The translations under genes and the position numbers were made by a program. The notes below the pieces were generated by a model. The model was given only the letters and a program-made list of their open reading frames with translations. It was not told where the DNA came from and did no database searches. Shown piece after piece: positions 1-12,400 of a stretch of 64,000 nucleotides of DNA. Source of the DNA: Mytilus californianus. Taxonomy: Eukaryota; Mollusca; Bivalvia; Mytilida; Mytilidae. The DNA lies in contig NW_026262581.1 of the NCBI RefSeq assembly GCF_021869535.1, positions 116,898,771 to 116,962,770 on the forward strand, written 5' to 3'. Position 1 is the first letter of the stretch; each line of letters opens with the position of its first letter.

Positions 1-60
1 AATGAGACAACTATCCACCAAAGTTCATTGAGTCATCTAAAATAAAAATTGATCCAAATT
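1..60 (+). repeat. Edge of mussel dispersed repeat (family M)
   Basis: The window opens inside a copy of the dispersed family marked by 'AATGAGACAACTATCCAC', also seen at 8.4, 17.6, 27.7 and 58.5 kb and reversed at 36.6-36.9 kb. Only the first few dozen bases are recognisable before the sequence decays. Confidence 0.6.
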
Positions 61-956
61 CCTCTCAACGGAATTAAACTTATATTAATTGCTATATTTC
101 AATGGTAAGACTGCAGACATATTGCTTCTCTTGGGAAACTTTGAGTCCACTAGAGTGGACTGTGGACTTTATGTGCTCTACCATAGAAGTTACCTATAAT
201 ATAGAATTTTCTAGTACTTCCAAATATGGTGATGATAGCTTACACAGTATTTAGAAGATTCATCCCTTTTCATAATTATTCATCTTTTTCTTGTAAATAT
301 AGACACAATTGAATATCTGTTAAAAAAATTTCTCATGTTTTGTGAATCTGCATTGTTATTTCAATTTTATTTATAGACTGTAAAATTTTGAAACAAACAT
401 GATTCAAGGAAAGCACACCTGGATTAAAGACAGGTACTTGTGCAATTTGCACTTTGAATTCAAATTAACACATAAAACTGTTAATGAATTTTTATGGACA
501 AGTCGAGGGCAGTTGACATTCTGCTAATTAACAACTAAGACAAATGTTTAAATAAGAAAAAATCAGTATTACCTCACCAAGACTGAAAAACAAAAATAGT
601 GTGAAAAACTTACAGTTGACATTTATTTCATTAACAAATTGATGTTTTAATTGACAAAGGCAACACTACCTATGGTAAACTGAAAAAGGTGACGCAATCC
701 AGACACTACCTATGGTAAACTGAAAAACATGACGCATTCCAGAGTGAAATACCAAATATAGGGTCAAGCAAAGATTCACAATGAGTGCAATAATTCTTAT
801 TATAGAATAGATAAACAGTAATAGACTATAGATAATAGACTTGACACAATATGTTATTCTTCTTCAGCTATTAAAATCACAAATGTAGGGAAGGTTCATG
901 AAAAGACAAACACTGACTGAAACATTCGAAAAAGTATTATATAGAGTTATTACATC

Positions 957-1020
957 AAAGGGGCATTAGCTGTCAAACATTTATGATACTTTTTCAATTA
1001 CTCTAGCTCTGATGCCTGCA
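957..1020 (+). mobile_element. Terminal fragment of TTAAAGGGGC inverted-repeat element
   Basis: AAAGGGGCATTAGCTGTCAA matches the left terminus of the elements at 43,691 and 57,779. Only the end is recognisable, so this is a truncated or strongly decayed copy. Confidence 0.5.
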
Positions 1021-2499
1021 GAAAGGACACAATGTCTGTTTCAGACATCTTGTTTATCATTCGTCTGCTTGGGCATGCATTTAAAATTTCCGGAATTTTC
1101 TGGATATTGAAATATATTATCCCTGTATATTCTTTACAAAATGTTAAATATTTCTTATTTCTGGTTTTGGCAATGTCTTTAATTTTAACCATGCTTACCA
1201 GCAAATATCACTTTACTCAGAACCTCTCTAGTGCATATCAAACTTTAAGGAGAAAATATGGAATAAAATCTCAGTATAAAAGATGCAATTTGTTTATTAT
1301 ATCAGCAATGCTCTATTTTAATGCCCCCACTGTAGGCAATGGGGGCATTAAGTGTTACCTTTGACCGTCCATCTTTATGGATGTCCCATTTTCATTTCCA
1401 CACTCTTAACTTAAGTGAATCACTTACCGTTCTAGAGTTATGCCCTTTATAACTTGGAAAATTGCAAATGTTTTCGTTTCTGCACTCTTAAGTTTTCCTC
1501 ATATTAATTTTATGAAACTCATACACAATGCTAAGAACCTAACTCACAGACAGTTCAAATTTTGGCAGTAAGTCACTTACTGTTCTAGAGTTATGCCCCT
1601 TTATAACTAGGAATATTGCACATTTTTTCATTTCCACACTCTTTTAGTTTGTCTCATACTGTTTTAATAGCTTCTAAGGGTTCTTTCTGGAAAATTTTGC
1701 ACAACCCTTTGACCAAAACTAATTTGTATAGAAAATGCATGGAAACAAGATGTGTATTTTTGTAAATTGTTATATTGGTAAGTCTTTGTGACATATGTTG
1801 TCTAAAGGAAAAAAAACTATCATAATTTAGGCCTAAATCAGTCATAGTTGAGAAATTATCATCAAAATGAACCATTTTGCTGCCACAATTACAGCATCAC
1901 CATTAAATCCAAATTAAGATCTTTGAATGTTATCTTTTTTGTGACTGAAACACTTAAATACTCAGAGACTGTTTGACATAAAGCTTTTATACTTGTTAGG
2001 ACTATTTGTGGTCATATTCACTCGGGTGCTATAAACAGTTTGGTATAAAGTACATGGGGTTATTCCCCGAATAAAAATAGCTTTGGAAGGAAATCCCTTT
2101 TTATATACATAATTGGTGAAAAAGTATTTATTTATTTGTATTTGATAGTAAGAATTAGTTATTTGATAAAAATTATAATAGATAAGTAGAACTTCAAATA
2201 ACAAAAATGATCAGCAAGGCAAGATCTACAAACAAGTCAAATTTTGCCGATATAGTTAGCAGACTGCCACTCTTTATAGGAGTGATTGCCCTTAAATGAG
2301 TATTTTTTTACCCTCTTTTATGTTTTGAGCAAAAACTTAAGAAGATAGAGACAAACTAAACAGACGTAGGGATCAGCAATATAAGATCAACAAAAAATAG
2401 ATTTTTGTCATGAATTCGATTCTCGTTTACACTATTGGAGAGTGTCCTTTGTTGAATATGCACATAGACACAGGCTCTTTAGAGCCTCTAGTTTTAGTA

Positions 2500-3030
2500 T
2501 TGTTATGATGACACCTTGTGAAAACCATTTCTCTTGTTCAGTTTTTCAGAAAGCTCTCATAGTTGGCAGGATTGTTTTCCATCATTTGTAGTTGACCATA
2601 TTATACCACCATTATGATTCAACCATTTGTACAGGAGTTATGGGACTTTGACCATTTTTTTAGTATTCTGACAATGACACATTGTGAATGCAACTTTTTT
2701 TGGGACCGTTTTTACAGACAGCTCTCATACTTGGTAGGATTGTATGCCATCATGTGTAGTATCATCATTTGGAACAGACCATTTTTACTCATGTAATGAG
2801 ACTTTTGACTTGCCCATTTGACAGAAAGCTCTCATATTTGGTACTATAGTTTGCAATCGTATGTAGTTGACCATATAATGCTGTCAATATGATAAAAAAA
2901 ATTAGGGGAGTTATGGGACTTTGACTATTTTTTGTGACTATAACACCTATTGAACACAACTACTCTGAACCCGTTTTACAGAAACCTCTCATATTTAGCA
3001 GGATTGGTTTCCATCAAGTGTAGTTCATAA
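2500..3030 (+). repeat. Diverged ~140-bp tandem repeat
   Basis: Three to four related segments each carry 'AGAAAGCTCTCATA', a 'GGCAGGATTG.TT.CCATC' block, 'GTAGTTGACCATAT' and 'GGAGTTATGGGACTTTGAC'. Copies differ by many substitutions, so the array is old. The 60-codon ORF inside it is incidental. Confidence 0.6.
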
Positions 3031-3047
3031 CTAAATATATATTGGTA

Positions 3048-3177
3048 TCCTGTTATTAACACTTATTATGGTCCCTCATCCTGTTATTAACACTTATTAT
3101 GGTCCCTCATCCTGTTATTAACACTTATTATGGTCCCTCATCCTGTTATTAACACTTATTATGGTCCCTCATCCTGC
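3048..3177 (+). repeat. 31-bp tandem repeat, four copies
   Basis: The unit TCCTGTTATTAACACTTATT plus ATGGTCCCTCA is repeated four times almost perfectly, followed by a partial unit. It lies about 180 bp upstream of the first visible RAD54L exon. Confidence 0.9.
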
Positions 3178-3358
3178 CAATACTGATATTTTTGCATTAA
3201 ACCTTCTCCTTTGTAAAGGGATATTCATTAACATACATCTTGAAAAACACCTGAACACAGATAAGTGACTATTCTATTTGTTTTGTTACAAGATTTCCAT
3301 TTCTGAATATTGGATAGTCTTAATGATAGTTTGATACAATGATTTGTGTTTATTTCAG

Positions 3359-3428
3359 GGAGAAACATCCAGTACATGTAGTAGTTGATCCATTGTTAAG
3401 TAATGTTTTACGACCTCATCAAAGAGAG
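3359..3428 (+). CDS. RAD54L: RAD54L exon 1 of the window
   Basis: It encodes [11 protein letters not shown]...LRPHQRE, the segment just before helicase motif I. The first base completes a split codon from an exon outside the window. The acceptor is TTTCAG. The donor is GAG|GCAAGT: a GC donor is required, because only a cut after 3428 joins in frame to GGTGTTAAG at 5622, and the next GT (3433) would shift the frame. Confidence 0.93.
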
Positions 3429-6400
3429 GCAAGTTATGGTTTTTGTCGCCTTGACGGAGTCAAAAAGCGAGACATAGATATGCTGTTTCCGGCATCGGCG
3501 GCGGTGGCGTCAACAATGTATTAGTGTGTGATTAGGTCTAGTTCATGGTGAACCACTAGTGGTAGGTCAATGATATTTGATATGCAGTTGTATACACCTT
3601 ATCGCTATTTGTCTGCCATTACTGGACATCACACAAGTTCCCGTAAAATTTTGACGTCATAATAGAAAATGTCTGACGCCACAATGGAAAAGTGATTGTT
3701 ATATGACGTCAAAAGTTCGAGCGGGACAGATTCTCGGGTCAAGCGGGAATAGCGATAAGGTGTATTAGCATTGGCACATCTCATTACAATGGAGATTATT
3801 TTGCTCTGCCCCCTCAGTCATGGTCTATTGACTTTGAAACTTTTGCTTAGTTTACATGTATTAGTTTGTGATTAGATCAGTTTAAGATGAACTTATAATG
3901 TTAAGTCAATGATATTTGGTATGCAGTTGTATAAGCATTGGCATATCTCATTTCCATGGAGATTATTTGGCTCTGCCCCCTTAGTCATGGTCTATAGACT
4001 TTGAAAATTTTGCTAAGTTAACATGTATTAGTTTGTGATTTGGTCAGTTCAAGGGGAACCATTAGTGGTAGGCCAATGTTAATTGGTGTTCAGTTGTATA
4101 AGCATTAGCACATCTCATTTCCATGGAGAATATTTGGCCCCGCCCCCTCAGTCATGGTCTATTGACTTTGAAACTTTTGCTTAGTTTACATGTATTAGTT
4201 TGTGATTAGATCAGTTTAAGATGAACTGCTAATGTTAAGTCAATGATATTTGGTATGCAAATGTATTGGCATTTGCAAGTATCATTTCCATGGAGATTAT
4301 ATAGCCCCACCCCTGATCATGGTTCATTGACTTTGAAACTTTTACATAGTTTACAAGTTAATGTTTGTGTTTAGGTTTGTTTAAAGGGAACGACTTATAA
4401 TAAGTCAATGGTATTTGGTATGCAGTTGTATTAGCATTGGCACATCTCATTCAATGGAGATTGTTTAGCCATGTACCTTCCGTCATGGTTCATCGACTTT
4501 GAATATTTGCATAACTGACATGTTAAAGTATTGCTCTTTTAATTTCAACATTTGCATTATCAAAATTACAAAAAGGCGAGACATATCTCTGTGATAACAG
4601 TTTATGAATCATATCTAGTGTTTAATATCTATACATAATGTTGGTAGCGAAAAATCTACAGAGAGTATTTTGTATTTATATTTCTAGCCCTATCCTTAAT
4701 ACCTATTTTGCAATGGCAGTCCAAATTTGTTGAAATTCAAGGTGGTGGTCCGGGCCTACTTTGCAGAACTATTTAGATGGGCTATAGCTATGATTATGCA
4801 TGAAATGTTTGTTACCTTCTGGATACTGTAAATTTGGAAATTATTGCCAGGATTTTATTATTGCGAAAAATGCGACAGGGTTGTAATCACAATAATTTAA
4901 ACTCGCATTTTGGATTTTTTTTGTATGAATGGATGGGGATTTTTCTCAGTATCGCAAAAATAATAATCGCATTTTTGTCTGAAATGAAAAAATCACAATA
5001 ATGAATGCATGCAATAATTTCTGAATTTACAGTCAGTATTAAACTATCAATTAATCTTATATTAATGCTTTAAACAAAAATATTTGAAAATATCAGTTTG
5101 AAAAATATTAATAATTTACATAAAGGCATTACAAATATATATAACAAATTTGCATGAAGCATGATGACCAGTTTCAAAAACTCATTACTGAGGTTTTATA
5201 GGCATTGCCTGACTATTGTTAGATTAGACAAGGATACAAACCACTTTATTATTTCCACTGAAAATTGTAATTATGTTGATATTTGCAACCTATTTGTAGA
5301 ATTTCTTATTTTCTGGATAAAAATGATTTAAACGCACACATATGTAGTAAATCAGGAGCCTTAATAGTAGCTTATTTTTGTGTCTGAAATACATACCAGT
5401 ACATAATATAGATTTATTTTCTTAACATACAAACTTAATTCCTAATAAGATTTCCATATATTGTCTCAAATTTTATCTTTGCAACTTCTCTAACATTATA
5501 GTCTGATATGTTACAAATATAAAAGGTTGTTCAAAGTTCAAAAGCATTGATATCTTGTGATACCTTCAGAAAATATATCAAAGAATGAAATATGTAAATC
5601 TAACGGTAAATGATCTTGCAGGGTGTTAAGTTTATGTATGACTGTGTGACAGGAGAACAAATAGAGAACAGTTATGGCTGTATCATGGCTGATGAAATGG
5701 TAAGCAATATAATATAAATATAAAATCACCTTAACCGGGCATCCACCAAATACTTTTGTCACACTTTTCTTAAAAATACTAAACAGAATGGCTTCGTGTT
5801 TAATCAGCAGCTTGACAGTGATGGGTTGTAACATGTGAGCACTTATATGATCTGTCAGACACTTATTTCCTGTATGGTGATACTTGGAATTTTTCAATAT
5901 GTTGAATGAACTTAAAACTTCAAATTTTTCGTCACACTTTTCTCAAGTACTACTGGACAGAATGACTTTTATGTAATCAGCAGCTTGACAAAGATGAGTT
6001 GTAAAGTAAGTACATTTCGGATCTGTCAGACACCTTTATGTTTACATATACTTTGAATTTTCAACATTTTTTTTTTGAATGAACTTTAATTTTTCATCCC
6101 AAATTTCTCAAGTACTACTGAAAAGAATGGGTTCATATTTAGGCAGTGATGAGTTTTAATGTGAGAGTCCTTTTTGGATGAGTCAGACAATCGCTCTCTG
6201 TTTTCTGATATATTCTTAATTACGAGTTAGTAATATGTTTAGCAGGACAATATGTGCATTCTAGTTTCAAGTTAATTTATAGAATATGAGATATTGTTGA
6301 ATACAATGAAATTCAGTTTTATAATTTAAGAATAGTATAAAGTTAGGAATTAATTTGTTATTGTGGTACTGGTCAAGAATAGTATAAAGTTAGGAATTAA

Positions 6401-9400
6401 TTTGTTATTGTGGTACTGGTCAAGAATAGTATAAAGTTAGGAATTAATTTGTTATTGTGGTACTGGTCAAGAATAGTATAAAGTTAGGAATTAAATTGCT
6501 ATTGTGTTACTGGTCAAGAATAGTATAAAGTTAGGAATTTATTTGTTATTGTGGTACTGGTCAAGAAAACCAATATTATGGTAAACATGTCAAATATAAA
6601 AATCTGTTTATTTTTTATTTCAGGGACTGGGGAAGACATTACAATGTATAACATTAATGTGGACATTATTGGTATGTACAATATGTAACATTAAATAGAT
6701 ATTGACATTTTTGGTAAGTTCAATTAGAAAATGAAAAAAAGACCTTGTAAGTGCTCTACGGATGTTCCTTTTATTTAATAATAACTCAAATGAATTTATG
6801 AATGTTAATTTTCCACTTGATTCATGAATAATGTCGTTTCAGAAAGTGGGGAATACAAATATTTGTGATTTTAAAAAGCTGTTCTTTTAATGCTCTTTAT
6901 TATCTTTAGAGATTTTTATCTTATTTTTCATTACAGAAACAAAGTCCAGATTGTTGTCCACATATAGACAAGGCAGTGGTTGTAGCACCTAGTAGTTTAG
7001 TAAAGGTAAAAACATTATATATTTAACTTTGTTTGGAATATTTACTTCAAATAGAAATAATCCAGGTTCTTTTATTTCCACTTTCATATCGTATTCGGTT
7101 AAAGAATGAAATCAAATGTAAACTATTTGAACAATATTATATGTAGATAAGGAGCATTGAAGTGAACCATGAAAACTATAATATATAGTACTCTGGTTCA
7201 GAAATCATCTAGGACACTATATTTTTGTTGGTTTTAGTATGAATTTGGGTAGGTGGATAGGTAGAAGCTAAGACACTGAATTTTTGTTGGTTTTGTATGA
7301 ATTTTGGTAGGTGTATAGGTAGAAGCTAAGACAATGTTGGTTATGCAAGGTAGGAATTGGTGTATCATGGAAGCATCTTTCAGAAACAAGATCCTTTTCA
7401 GTTTTGTATTTTATAGGGATATTACATCCTTCATCAAAAATAGTTCATATATATTAATTTGATGATTTGCTGGTCCAGCTTGGTCAATAGTTTCTATCAG
7501 TGCTCCATAGATATAAGTTAGATAAGTAAGGGCTTCTAAGAGCTGTATTTTTTAAAAGCAAACGGCCAATGTCCAATCTTACATTTTGATTTCTTCACTG
7601 TCATGGTCACCATGTAAACACTACAACATATAGTTGACATAATTATCTCTAAACCTAGGGTACTTGGAGAGGGAATATAACCTTAAACTGTTGGGTAAAA
7701 TTTGTTTTCATATTTATATGCATTTCCATTTTTGAATTGCATGCTTGATAGATAAATTGACATTTTAGAAAATATATTTAGAAATATGAATTTTTATATT
7801 TCAGAATTGGTATAATGAGATATTTAAATGGTTAGGACAGAAGATAAATCCACTGGCCATTGATTCTGGTACCAAACAGGAAATAGACAGAAATCTAAGT
7901 AAGAAAAGTTCAGAGTAGTGCAACTTTATGTTAACATTATCAATTTTGAAAGAATTTGTACAAGTTTGGAAATAAGAAAACATCAGGTTTTTATTGTTAG
8001 GTCTTTTATCTCAGAGAACTTTGTATTGGAGGTTTTTAAGGTGGTACCCAACACCTTGACTAATATTAATTTGGCTCGTTTAATTTTCATAAAATTTTGA
8101 CAAAATGTTTACTTTGACCCTTTGACAAAAATATAAAAATTTCAAAAAATTTGAACCAACCACTTTATCAGAAAAATTTCATTGGTTATATAGCAGTTTG
8201 ACAAACACTAATTTTGATCATTGAGAAGCTTAATATTTCCTTAACAATACAACGTAATTAAAACGTTTAGCTGATTTTTACAGAGTTATCTCCCTGTAGT
8301 GTTAGGTACCACCTTAAGTAAACTAAAAAAATGTGTAAGAAGTGTAGATCCTATTACAATATGTTTGCTTTATTATTTCATTTTTCAATTGATTTAACAT
8401 TGAAATATGGTCAAATTAGATAAAAAAGAAGTTGTGGTATGATTGCCAATGAGACAACTCTCCGACAGAGACCAAATGACGTAGAAGTTAGCAACTATAG
8501 GTCACCATAAGGTTGCAATGGGATTTTCTCCAATTAACCACTCAATGCATGAAACACTGGCCTGACTTGCATGTGTACATGCATATGAAAATCAAAGAAA
8601 GTGTAAAAGTTCCACTCATCTTTGCTAACTAAAAATGTGGGTACATGTACAAACTGAGATAATTTTTATTTAGTTTATTACAATTATATCTCAACAACGA
8701 TGATGAAACTAATGACAATTTTATTTTATTTAACAGATCAGTTTATGCAGCAGCAAGGAAGAAGAAATCCTAATCCTATTTTAATTATATCATATGAGAC
8801 ATTTAGATTACATGCTCATGTGATGCATAAAGGTTCAGTAGGGCTGGTTATATGTGATGAGGTAAGGATCCTATAGTAATTATATCATATGAGACATTTA
8901 GATTACATGCTCATGTGATGCATAAAGGTTCAGTAGGGCTGGTTATATGTGATGAGGTAAGCATCCTATAGTAATTATATCATATGAGACATTCAGATTA
9001 CATGCTCATGTGATGCATAAAGGTTCAGTAGGGCTGGTTATATGTGATGAGGTAAGGATCCTATAGTAATTATATCATATGAGACATTTAGATTACATGC
9101 TCATGTGATGCATAAAGGTTCAGTAGGGCTGGTTATATGTGATGAGATAAGGATCCTATAGTAATTATATCAAATGAGACATTCAGATTACATGCTCATG
9201 TGATGCATAAAGGTTCAGTAGGGCTGGTTATATGTGATGAGGTAAGGATCGTATAGTAATTATATCATATGAGACATTTAGATTACATGCTCATGTGATG
9301 CATAAAGGTTCAGGAGGGCTGGTTATATGTGATGAGGTGAGAATCCTATAGTAATTATATCAAATGAGACATTTAGATTACATGCTCATGTGATGCATAA

Positions 9401-12400
9401 AGGTTCAGTAGGGCTGGTTATATGTGATGAGGTTAGGATCCTATAGTAATTATATCATATGAGACATTTAGATTACATGCTCATGTGATGCATAAAGGTT
9501 CAGTAGGGCTGGTTATATGTGATGAGGTGAGAATCCTATAGTAATTATATCAAATGAGACATTTAGATTACATGCTCATGTGATGCATAAAGGTTCAGTA
9601 GGGCTGGTTATATGTGATGAGGTAAGGATCCTATAGTAATTATATCATATGAGACATTTAGATTACATGCTCATGTGATGCATAAAGGTTCAGTAGGGCT
9701 GGTTATATGTGATGAGGTAAGGATCCTATAGTAATTATATCATATGAGACATTTAGATTACATGCTCATGTGATGCATAAAGGTTCAGTAGGGCTGGTTA
9801 TATGTGATGAGGTAAGGATCCTATAGTAATTATATCAAATGAGACATTTAGATTAAATGCTCATGTAATGGATAAAGGTTCAATAGGACTGGTTATATGT
9901 GATGATGTAAGGATCCTAAAGTGAATATATAATACTAGACATTTAGATTAAATGCCCATGTAATGGATAAAGGTTCAGTAGGGCTTGCTATATGTGATTA
10001 AGTAAGGATCCTATAGTGATTATATAATACTAGACATTTAGATTGAATGCTCATGTAATGGATAAAGGTTCAGTAGGGCTTGTTATATGTGATTAGGTAA
10101 GGATCCTATAGTGAATATATAATACTAGACATTTAGATTAAATGCTTGTGTAATAGAAGGTTCAGTAGGGCTGGTTATATGTGATTAGGTAAGGATCCTA
10201 TAGTGAATATATAATACTAGAAATTTAGATTAAATGCTCATGTAATGTATAAAGGTTCAGTAGGGCTTGTTATATGTGATTAGGTAAGGATCCTATAGTG
10301 AATATATAATACTAGACATTTAGATTAAATGCTCATGTGATGCATAAAGGTTCAGTAGGGCTGGTTATATGTGATTAGGTAAGGATTCTATAGTGAATAT
10401 ATAATACTAGACATTTAGATTAAATGCTCATGTAATGGATAAAGGTTCAGTAGGGCTTGTTATATGTGATTAGGTAAGGATCCTATAGTGAATATATAAT
10501 ACTAGACATTTAGATTAAATGCTCATTTAATGGATAAAGGTTCAGTAGGGCTTGTTATATGTGATTAGGTAAGGATCCTATAGTGAATATATAATACTAG
10601 ACATTTAGATTAAATGCTCATGTAATGGATAAAGGTTCAGTAGGGCTTGTTATATGTGATCAGGTAAGGATCCTATAGTGAATATATAATACTAGACATT
10701 TAGATTAAATGCTCATTTAATGGATAAAGGTTCAGTAGGGCTTGTTATATGTGATGAGGTAAGGATCCTATAGTGATTATATCATATGAGACATTTGGAT
10801 TACATTCTCATGTGATGCATAAAGGTTCAGTAGGGCTGGTTATATGTGATGAGGTAAGGATCCTGTAGTAATTATATCATATGAGACATTTAGATTACAT
10901 ACTCATGTGATGCATAAAAGTTCAGTAGGGCTGGTTATATGTGATGAGGTGAGAATCCTATAATAATTATATAATACTAGACATTTAGATTAAATGCTCA
11001 TGTAATGGATAAAGGTTCAGTAGGGCTGGTTATATGTGATTAGGTAAGGATCCTATAGTGATTACTGTGGACTCGTTAGTATTTGTGGAATATCAATTTT
11101 AGTGGATTTCATAGGTATAGGTAAACCACGAATTTAAATGTTCAACTAAGTACAAATTTCTTAAGGTATGAATCAAAGATTCAATCTATGTAGTTCAAGA
11201 AAGAATGGCTATTTTTATGCTCCCGTCTCTAGGTGACTGGGTTTTACACTTGTACGTCTAAAAAATTGGTTTCCATTCTCTTAGTTTGCCTCAACCAAAT
11301 GTTATGAAACTTATACACAGTGATTATTACCACCAAAGACAGATCAAGTTAGAATTTGGGTGGCCTCACTTTCACTGTTCTCAAGTTATGCCCTTTATAA
11401 ATCAACAAAATTCTGAATTTGTTAGTTAGGCATTCTAAAAAGTAAAATAACAAAAATACCGAACTCAGAGAAAAATTCAAAATGGAAAGTCCCTCATCAA
11501 ATGGCAAAATCAAAAGCTCAAACATATCAAACGAATGGATAACAACTGTCATATTCCTGACTTGGTACAGCATTTTCTTATGTAGAAAATGGTGGATTAA
11601 ACCTGGTTTTATAGCTAGCTAAACCTCTCACTTGTATAACAGTCGCATAAAATTCCATTATATTGACAACAATGTGTGAACAAAACAAACTGACATAATA
11701 GGTAAAAATGTCAAAAATAGGGGTACAGGTAATTAATTTTACTTTGCCTCATTTAGTAAAAAAAACAACTGACATTTACCTATTGAAGCTCAAACTTGGC
11801 AAATCTTCATTATTACATCATTTACATGATGTTACAGTCAAATTACATCATGAAGTCACAGTTTATATTTTCAGATAGCCTTGCTTTCAATTTTGAACAA
11901 TGTGATTTTGAATGGTATACAATTTTTAATTTACTCTGATTTACAGATTCAGTCTTAAAATATACCTTTTCCTTTGTAATGAAGATCAAAATGTCATTGA
12001 CATCATTTAACAAATGAAAAACAGTTTAAAAAATCTAGTCTCGTTTCATTTTCTTCAGGGTCACAGGTTAAAAAATTCAGAAAATCAGACATACCAAGCA
12101 TTAAATGGATTGAAAGCCAAGAGAAGAGTTTTACTATCTGGAACACCTATACAAAATGATCTGTTAGAATACTTTAGTCTTGTACATTTTGTAAATGGTG
12201 GAATTTTAGGTAAATAAGTATTTACATTTTCAGAAATTTTGGGAACAACAATAAAGGGAAACAAGTTGGTAAGATACAATTTGGTTTATTGTAATGCATA
12301 TAAAGAATCTCAATATATGATGATTTTTTTTCTCACATGAATCAATAAAGTTTCATAAAGATATTGCTGCTAATGTTCATAGCTAAAAGTATTCTAAATA

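Larger units (their letters stand above)
61..3358. other. Intron sequence upstream of first visible RAD54L exon
   Basis: I see no coding exon here. Contents are AT-rich intron sequence, a doubled ~47-bp unit at about 660-745, one end of the TTAAAGGGGC transposon family at 957, a hairpin at 1321-1349 ('ATGCCCCC' facing 'GGGGGCAT'), two diverged ~150-bp repeats at 1410-1660, ~140-bp diverged repeats at 2500-3030 and a 31-bp array at 3048. It ends at the acceptor TTTATTTCAG at 3349-3358. The N-terminal RAD54L exons were looked for and not found, so they should lie further left. Confidence 0.6.

Noticed and set aside
1032-1364. + strand 110-codon ORF as an upstream RAD54L exon or separate gene
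   Set aside because: No similarity to the RAD54L N-terminus, hydrophobic AT-rich content, and overlap with a transposon fragment and a hairpin.
8957-11044. Extra functional exons within the 95-bp array
   Set aside because: Units lack a polypyrimidine acceptor (only CCTATAG precedes each), and inclusion of an ~80-bp segment would shift the RAD54L frame.
8862-11057. CRISPR array or coding repeat protein in the 95-bp array
   Set aside because: Units are contiguous without variable spacers, and the host is eukaryotic. 95 is not a multiple of 3 and every unit contains an in-frame stop after the donor, so no repeat protein is encoded.
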